Shown piece by piece: positions 15,912 through 20,444 of a stretch of 20,444 nt of DNA (position 1 is its first letter; each line of letters opens with the position of its first letter). The translations under genes were made by a program, and so were the position numbers. The stretch comes from an uncultured Bacilli bacterium (lineage in GTDB: Bacteria; Bacillota_I; Bacilli_A; RF39; UBA660): contig CALVKV010000009.1 of assembly GCA_944333305.1 (NCBI GenBank), positions 1 to 20,444 of the forward strand, given 5' to 3'. The notes beneath the pieces were generated by a model. It was not told where the DNA came from. It was given only the letters and a program-made list of their open reading frames with translations, and searched no databases.

Positions 15912-17030
15912 TTATTTTTTTATTTTGAAAGGAAGAAAACCAGATAAAATTAATAAGCCTATGCAAAAATACATGAGTTTAGGTAAACTTCCAGTTAAGA
16001 AGAACCCTATTAAGAGAATGACTACTCTAGCAAAGTTTATGAATAATTCATAACCACAAATATAAGTAGTTTTTTCTAAATTATGGCCTAATAAATAATA
16101 ATTATTATTAGAGACAACATTAAAGAATTGCTTAATAAAGCCTTCCATAAATACTATTATTAAAACAAGTTCTGAAGTTATGTTTATTTTTAGCAAATAA
16201 GCAGTACAAATTAATACCGTGCAGAATAATAAATAGCTTTCTCTTTTTTCATCTATTTTCTTTGATAAGAAGTAAGTAAAGATTATTCCTGCTAAGCCTA
16301 AGAAAAAGTTGGCAAGCCCAGCAAAAGAATATGTGTTTGAAACATAAAGGAACAAGTATAAAGAAAAGAAATGACTCATAACAGTTGATGCTTCTTTTAA
16401 GAAAATATGGAATAGTGTCGTTTTAGGTACTGTTTTAAAATACTTAAATATAGACTCTTTAGGGAGCTTTCTTCTTTTTTCTTTTATCATAAAGACATAA
16501 ATTAAAGATATAACCATTAAGATACTAGAGGTAATAAACAGTGGAATAATACTAAAGTTATCGAGAATAAAAGCGGAAATAAGGGATGCTAATATCTCTG
16601 ATATTTGAGAAATTATTAAAATTATGCCTACTTTTCTACCTATTTTTTTATCATTCAAAGTCTTAAACTCAAGACTATGTCTTACATTCCAATAGATATT
16701 TGCATATAAACCGAAAAGAATAGCATTAACTATTAAATCAAAAGTTGTATGAAGATCAAAAATTAATTTTAAATATGCACATAGGAAAAATAGAAAGGAT
16801 ATTACCATTAAGAATTTATTACTAAACTTATGCAGGTACCTATGTATAAATAGTTGAAAAATCATATAGCATATATATACTGTTAGTTGCCATGAAACTA
16901 CTTCAGTTAAAGAAAAGCCTTGTTTATACAAATAAATGGCATTAAAAGTTCCTAATAAATTCTTGGCTAAAGCTGATAGTAATATAAAAATTTTAGAATA
17001 AGTGATGTTTTTATAATTTGATAACTCCAT
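15912..17030 (-). CDS. MFS-like multi-spanning membrane transporter
   Basis: A 372-residue protein with about 10-12 hydrophobic helices and very little between them. A basic cytoplasmic loop in the middle (MIKEKRRKLPKESIF, starting near residue 181) divides it into two halves, as in the major facilitator superfamily. Family length is usually 390-450, so this is slightly short. No substrate-specific motif is recognisable. It follows the gene at 17042 after 11 bases that contain its AGGGAG ribosome site, so they form one operon. Export of a product linked to that protein would be a guess. No terminator directly follows; the hairpin near 15719-15745 may serve. Confidence 0.7.
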   Translation of the reverse strand: MELSNYKNITYSKIFILLSALAKNLLGTFNAIYLYKQGFSLTEVVSWQLTVYICYMIFQLFIHRYLHKFSNKFLMVISFLFFLCAYLKLIFDLHTTFDLIVNAILFGLYANIYWNVRHSLEFKTLNDKKIGRKVGIILIISQISEILASLISAFILDNFSIIPLFITSSILMVISLIYVFMIKEKRRKLPKESIFKYFKTVPKTTLFHIFLKEASTVMSHFFSLYLFLYVSNTYSFAGLANFFLGLAGIIFTYFLSKKIDEKRESYLLFCTVLICTAYLLKINITSELVLIIVFMEGFIKQFFNVVSNNNYYLLGHNLEKTTYICGYELFINFARVVILLIGFFLTGSLPKLMYFCIGLLILSGFLPFKIKK

Positions 17031-17041
17031 TATTTTTCTCC

Positions 17042-18946
17042 CTAATTAAGTATATTATCTATTCTTTTTAATTCTACTAGCATATCATTAGCTTTGTTAA
17101 TATTTAAATTTTGACTTTCCTTTGTTATTTTTTCTACTTTTAGAGATTTATCTGATAACGGATTAAGAAAATTATAATCAAAATGTTTAATACAACTTTT
17201 TAACATCTCTTCATTATTAAGCAAATCTTTTACTATGTCTTTTGGTTGTACTTTTTCTTTAGTTAATAGAGGTGTTAAATAGTCTATTATGATGTCTTTA
17301 CCATTAGATGAAGTTATGTAAATATATTTTTTTAGAATGTTTTCTAATAGAAGTTTTATATAATTATCTCTATTTATACTAGTTGCTAAGTCTCTTGCCT
17401 TATATTTAGAAGTGAATTTTAAATTATTACCTGTTTTTAAATAATCTAAGATCGCATAGTCACCCTGACCTTTTTTATAAACTTTGTCACAAATTACTCC
17501 TGCAGTTATAAGATCTAATATAGTATTTATATCTTTATATAAAGTATCATCATATTTAGTGATTGTTACATTTATTTTAGGACTGCTTGATAGCAAATTT
17601 AATTCTTCAAGTCTATTATTTAAATAGGTGGTTATCTTTTCAGAATTGGTTTTTAGAGTATTAGTTAAATCAATATCACTACTAATATTATTGTCTGTAT
17701 TAACTAGAGGAATAGAAGTATTAGTTTTATATTCACTTTTAACAAGAGAATCTATAGTATCTTTATCATATAATGTTTTTAAAATACTTTTTGTATCAAA
17801 CTCACTTTTAACATTAGGGTTTAACAGTACTTCAATAATAAGACGTTTTATTTCTTTAGACTTACTATCAGGGTCTTCCTTATAATTAGGAAAATAATCT
17901 TCTACTTTTATATCATTATACTTTATATTAGGATATTTTTCACAAGGCATTTTATTGACTAATAAAGATATGTCATCAATAAAAGATAGCTGATTATTAA
18001 TACTACATTCTAATTCTTGCAATCTTACCTTATATTTAATAACTAATTCATCTATTTCTTTAGTCATTTTTGTTTTATAACTTTTTTCAATATAACGCAT
18101 ATACTCATTTATATCATAATAAATACCAGCGTTTTTGATAATTATTTTGCACGTTTCTATTATGTTGTCTTTAGTTAGTACCAAATTTGGGAGGTTAGCA
18201 AAACTTTGATCTAATATGGCTATTTCTTTTTCTTCTTTTATAATGGCATAATATTTACTTTTATCTTCTAGGATATACATAGCATATACAAGATTATTCT
18301 TAGGCAAAAAGAATGATTCTATTATTTGGTCATTTATTTTAGCAAAAAGGGAAAAAACACGTTCAGTAGGAGTCCCTTTTTTATCATTAATATCATCAAT
18401 AGTATATTTTCTTATTATATCACTTGTTTCAGCTATAAAATTATTTAGTTTAGAGATATTTCTATTGTTTTTTAATTCATTATAAAGAGAAGATATTTTA
18501 TCTATTATATCTTTAGAAAGATCTAAACCATTTAGAGTAACAATATTTTCATTAGCTTTTATTATTAATTTATTATAAGAGGTAATAGTATTATCTGTTT
18601 TTATATATGAATGTATTTTTGTGATTAAACTGTCATAGTACTTTATTAGACTATTATATATTTCTATTAGTAATTTTATTTTATCTTGACTGTTTTCAGT
18701 TTCTAAAGCTTTTAATTGTTTCTCTATTTTTTTTTGAAAATTTATACTAATATTAATCTCTTCTTTAGGAATAATGTCTTGTACTCTTACTAAGAGCTGA
18801 CTATAGTGGCCTAAGAGTTGATTGATTATAATTGTTAGTTCATTTATTCTTTCACTATTTATGGCAGTGTTTGAAGAATCAATAAATGCCTCTATTTCAT
18901 TTCTATTATCTTCAAGTTCTTTTAGCAAATCAAAACTATAATTCAT
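17042..18946 (-). CDS. Large helical protein of unknown function
   Basis: Not recognised. About 634 residues beginning MNYSFDLLKELEDNRNEIEA. There is no signal peptide and no membrane segment, so it is cytoplasmic. Long stretches (about 1-180 and 290-340) are rich in Ile, Leu, Glu, Lys and Asn with heptad-like spacing and probably form helical bundles or coiled coils. Around 205-255 is a short beta-rich part (LVYAMYILEDKSKYYAIIKE). I start it at the ATG at 18944-18946, preceded by GTGGTG; a GTG three codons earlier has its purine run too close. It is the first gene of an operon with the MFS-like transporter, with an extended -10 promoter, and lies just downstream of the TnpB element. Confidence 0.72.
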   Translation of the reverse strand: MNYSFDLLKELEDNRNEIEAFIDSSNTAINSERINELTIIINQLLGHYSQLLVRVQDIIPKEEINISINFQKKIEKQLKALETENSQDKIKLLIEIYNSLIKYYDSLITKIHSYIKTDNTITSYNKLIIKANENIVTLNGLDLSKDIIDKISSLYNELKNNRNISKLNNFIAETSDIIRKYTIDDINDKKGTPTERVFSLFAKINDQIIESFFLPKNNLVYAMYILEDKSKYYAIIKEEKEIAILDQSFANLPNLVLTKDNIIETCKIIIKNAGIYYDINEYMRYIEKSYKTKMTKEIDELVIKYKVRLQELECSINNQLSFIDDISLLVNKMPCEKYPNIKYNDIKVEDYFPNYKEDPDSKSKEIKRLIIEVLLNPNVKSEFDTKSILKTLYDKDTIDSLVKSEYKTNTSIPLVNTDNNISSDIDLTNTLKTNSEKITTYLNNRLEELNLLSSSPKINVTITKYDDTLYKDINTILDLITAGVICDKVYKKGQGDYAILDYLKTGNNLKFTSKYKARDLATSINRDNYIKLLLENILKKYIYITSSNGKDIIIDYLTPLLTKEKVQPKDIVKDLLNNEEMLKSCIKHFDYNFLNPLSDKSLKVEKITKESQNLNINKANDMLVELKRIDNILN

Positions 18947-18973
18947 AAACACCACTTCCTATTCTTTAGTTAA

Positions 18974-18982
18974 ATTATACCA
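18974..18982 (-). promoter_or_regulatory. Extended -10 promoter of the 634-residue gene
   Basis: The minus strand reads TGGTATAAT: a perfect -10 hexamer with the TGn extension, 28 bases before the ATG. No good -35 box is present. TTCTTT and AAAGAA (18962-18967, 18982-18987) flank it as a short inverted repeat that could be an operator. Confidence 0.6.
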
Positions 18983-18993
18983 AAGAACATAAA

Positions 18994-19013
18994 AAATAAA
19001 AAGACTTTTATTT
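18994..19013 (-). terminator. A-T hairpin with U-run after the TnpB RNA tail
   Basis: On the minus strand AAATAAAA and TTTTATTT pair around a four-base turn and lead into TTTATG. It lies directly after the structured tail downstream of tnpB and could end that transcript. The all A-T stem makes it weak, and it overlaps the candidate guide segment. Confidence 0.35.
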
Positions 19014-19016
19014 CTT

Positions 19017-19138
19017 CCTTGCCGTTACCTCCAAGGTTTCCTACTTCATAGATAAGGCACCCCTTATTCTCCATAGGCTTAAATTCCGATAGTCGCTACC
19101 GTATTTTCTATTTAATTATTTTTTATCTAAAACATTAT
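19017..19138 (-). ncRNA. Putative TnpB guide RNA (omega/re RNA) scaffold
   Basis: The 122 bases after the tnpB stop are noticeably richer in G and C than the neighbourhood and fold into three hairpins in a row: CGGTAG-CGA-CTATCG with a flanking AAAT/ATTT pair (19081-19106), ATAAGG-GGTG-CCTTAT (19052-19067), and CCTTG/CAAGG (19017-19036). Between the last two is ATGAAGTAGGAAACC, which resembles the ATGAAGCAGGAA-CC stretch that I recall at the right end of many IS605-group tnpB elements. TnpB nucleases use an RNA derived from this end as scaffold, with the adjoining flank as guide. The 5' boundary is unknown and usually lies inside the tnpB coding region. Confidence 0.65.
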
Positions 19139-20287
19139 TTAAACTACACTAGCTAAATTATAGTGTAACTTTAATCCTTCTAATAATATGTTTAAACTTG
19201 CATTTATATCTCTATCATTATATACTCCACAGCATGGACAATTATATTCTCTTATACTTAAATCTTTTAATTCTTCATTTTTATAACCACATGTTGAACA
19301 TATCTGACTACTTGGATAGTATGCATCTATCTTATAATAATACTTCCCCTTTATCTTACTCTTCCATTCTATTAGAGAACATAATTTATTAAAGCTTGCA
19401 TCTGATAGTCTTTTGTTAAATGCTTTTATTTTTTCTTTAAACATATCTTTTACTTTTAAATCTTCAGTTACTATTATATCATGATCATTTACTATTTCAT
19501 TTGCTATCTTGTTTAAATAATGTTTTCTATAATTTCTTATTTTAGCATGTATTCTTGCTATCTTTTCTTTTGTCTTTAAATAGTTTTTACTTGTCTTTGC
19601 TTGTCTAGATAACTTTCTTTGTAATCTTTTTAATCTCTTTTCATATTTCATTATTATTTTTTCATTAGCATATTTAATTCCATCACTTGTTATTACTAAA
19701 TCTTTTAATCCCAAATCTATTCCTACTATACTTGTAGGTATTACTTTTTCTACTGATAAATCTTCTTCTACTAACACACTGACATAATACTTGTTTGTTG
19801 TTTCCCTTATTATAGTAGCATTTATTATTTTCCCTTCGATTTTATCTTTATTTCTATATCCTCTTATTTTTACTTTACCTAATTTTGGTAATTTTATAAA
19901 TCTTGTTAATAGATCTATTTCTATACTGCTATACTCTTTACCTTTATAGGTACTTCTTATACAGCTAGTTCTATAAGACTGTCTTGCAAATTTACTCTTA
20001 AACTTTGGGTAATTACTTCTTTTTGCAAAGAAGTTCTTATATCCATCTTCCAAATCAAATATAGAGCATCTTAAAGCACATGAATCCACTTCTTTCAGGT
20101 ATTCATATTCTTTTTCTAATTCTTTTAAATTCTTACATAGAGAATAGGATTTTTGTATTCCTTTTACTTTTTGATAATTTAGATAATAGTTATAAACAAA
20201 ACGACTGCATCCTAAAGTTTTATTAATTAGTATTTTTTGTTCTGTTGACGGATACAATCTAAATTTATATGCTTTATACATTCTCAT
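19139..20287 (-). CDS. tnpB: RNA-guided endonuclease TnpB (IS605 OrfB family)
   Basis: A 382-residue protein of the family ancestral to Cas12. The N-terminal helix-turn-helix/wedge part starts MRMYKAYKFRLYPSTEQK, the standard beginning. The RuvC-like nuclease core has GIDLGLKDL with Asp191, VTEDLKVKDM with Glu275 and NDRDINASLN with Asp360, so the D-E-D triad appears complete. A zinc-ribbon with C330-x2-C333 and C350-x2-C353 lies between the last two. Length matches active members (about 370-410) and no frameshift is visible. The first ATG follows GAGGG (20296-20300) by 8 bases. TnpB cuts DNA matching its guide next to a short TAM and thereby retains the element. No tnpA partner is within the window. 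Confidence 0.95.
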   Translation of the reverse strand: MRMYKAYKFRLYPSTEQKILINKTLGCSRFVYNYYLNYQKVKGIQKSYSLCKNLKELEKEYEYLKEVDSCALRCSIFDLEDGYKNFFAKRSNYPKFKSKFARQSYRTSCIRSTYKGKEYSSIEIDLLTRFIKLPKLGKVKIRGYRNKDKIEGKIINATIIRETTNKYYVSVLVEEDLSVEKVIPTSIVGIDLGLKDLVITSDGIKYANEKIIMKYEKRLKRLQRKLSRQAKTSKNYLKTKEKIARIHAKIRNYRKHYLNKIANEIVNDHDIIVTEDLKVKDMFKEKIKAFNKRLSDASFNKLCSLIEWKSKIKGKYYYKIDAYYPSSQICSTCGYKNEELKDLSIREYNCPCCGVYNDRDINASLNILLEGLKLHYNLASVV

Positions 20288-20288
20288 A

Positions 20289-20310
20289 TTACGAACCCTC
20301 TTTCTCGTAA
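20289..20310 (-). repeat. Inverted repeat around the tnpB ribosome site
   Basis: TTACGA (20289-20294) and TCGTAA (20305-20310) flank 10 bases that contain the GAGGG Shine-Dalgarno. The stem could limit translation of tnpB or be part of the left-end structure of the element. Confidence 0.4.
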
Positions 20311-20314
20311 CCTA

Positions 20315-20344
20315 AGTGTATCACGTAGAAAATATGTTCGTCAA
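20315..20344 (-). promoter_or_regulatory. Promoter of tnpB
   Basis: On the minus strand TTGACG (20339-20344), 18 bases, TACACT (20315-20320) preceded by TGA, giving an extended -10. It is correctly placed upstream of the tnpB ribosome site. Confidence 0.6.
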
Positions 20345-20378
20345 TATTTTTTTCAATTTTTTAAATTTAAATGTGATT

Positions 20379-20432
20379 AATTAGTGAAAATGTCTCAAAG
20401 TTAAAGATAGAAAATTAGTGAAAATGTCTCAA
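20379..20432. repeat. Two exact 20-bp direct repeats at the right edge
   Basis: AATTAGTGAAAATGTCTCAA occurs at 20379-20398 and again at 20413-20432, a 34-base period with a diverged 14-base spacer. No coding sequence is seen here. Closely spaced copies of this kind fit transposase-binding sites at an insertion-sequence end, but the rest would lie outside the window. Confidence 0.8.
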
Positions 20433-20444
20433 TATAAAAGTTAG

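Larger units (their letters stand above)
19017..20344 (-). mobile_element. IS200/IS605-group element carrying tnpB only
   Basis: The unit is promoter, tnpB and structured right end. No tnpA transposase gene is present, so it would depend on a transposase in trans or survive as a domesticated or stranded element. The right boundary is placed at the terminal hairpin. The left boundary is unknown; I give the promoter edge as a minimum. Confidence 0.65.

Noticed and set aside
17628..19392. Plus-strand open frames opposite the 634-residue gene (17628-17885) and tnpB (19198-19392)
   Set aside because: They are antisense with biased composition and no ribosome sites; tnpB is clearly the coding strand.
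20379..20432. CRISPR array
   Set aside because: Only two repeats, with a 14-base spacer far shorter than normal and no cas genes in the window.
1..20444. Mycoplasma-type code with UGA as tryptophan
   Set aside because: TGG encodes the conserved tryptophans, and TGA serves as stop at 3784-3786 and 12601-12603 where genes plausibly end.

Overview
The window is very AT-rich, compactly coded DNA from a low-GC Gram-positive bacterium. The gene orders dnaG-rpoD-trmK and rimP-nusA are those of Bacillota. Shine-Dalgarno sites are mostly AGGTGAT or AAGGAGG, and promoters are of the TTGACA/TATAAT type. Tryptophan is read from TGG and at least two genes end in TGA, so this is the standard bacterial code and not the Mycoplasma code. 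An uncultured gut Bacilli lineage near the Mollicutes would fit, but that placement is inference.

Layout. Positions 1-506 (minus) hold the start of an operon: a short RimP-like protein followed by nusA, which runs off the left edge. Its consensus promoter overlaps that of a divergent CPBP membrane protease gene (635-1330, plus). A shared terminator follows. Then comes a minus-strand operon at 5778-1400: a very large prepilin-like protein with Ig-like domains, a membrane-anchored WG-repeat protein, and tryptophanyl-tRNA synthetase. A small four-helix membrane protein (5907-6275, plus) diverges from it. The macromolecular-synthesis operon dnaG-rpoD-trmK occupies 9800-6288 (minus).

Positions 9946-10413 (plus) hold a solitary gene of unknown function with its own strong promoter and terminator. 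It faces an unknown membrane-anchored protein gene (11229-10420, minus). The minus-strand operon at 14806-11325 is hisS, an unknown gene overlapping both neighbours, and an archaeal-type aspartyl-tRNA synthetase. Divergent from hisS is a mini protein-kinase-like gene (14926-15597, plus), followed by an out-of-frame coding remnant and a terminator. Positions 18946-15912 (minus) encode a large coiled-coil-like protein of unknown function and an MFS-like transporter.

The right end is accessory DNA. An apparently intact TnpB gene without tnpA (20287-19139, minus) is followed by a strongly structured non-coding tail that looks like its guide (omega/re) RNA. The tail points into the promoter region of the 634-residue gene. 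At the extreme right edge two exact 20-bp direct repeats spaced 34 bp apart suggest the terminus of another element beyond the window.

No tRNA or rRNA genes, CRISPR arrays or T-box leaders were recognised. No gene-free stretch exceeds 300 bases. The longest are 15711-15911 (a terminator, otherwise nothing I can identify), 18956-19138 (promoter plus RNA tail) and 20288-20444 (tnpB promoter plus repeats).
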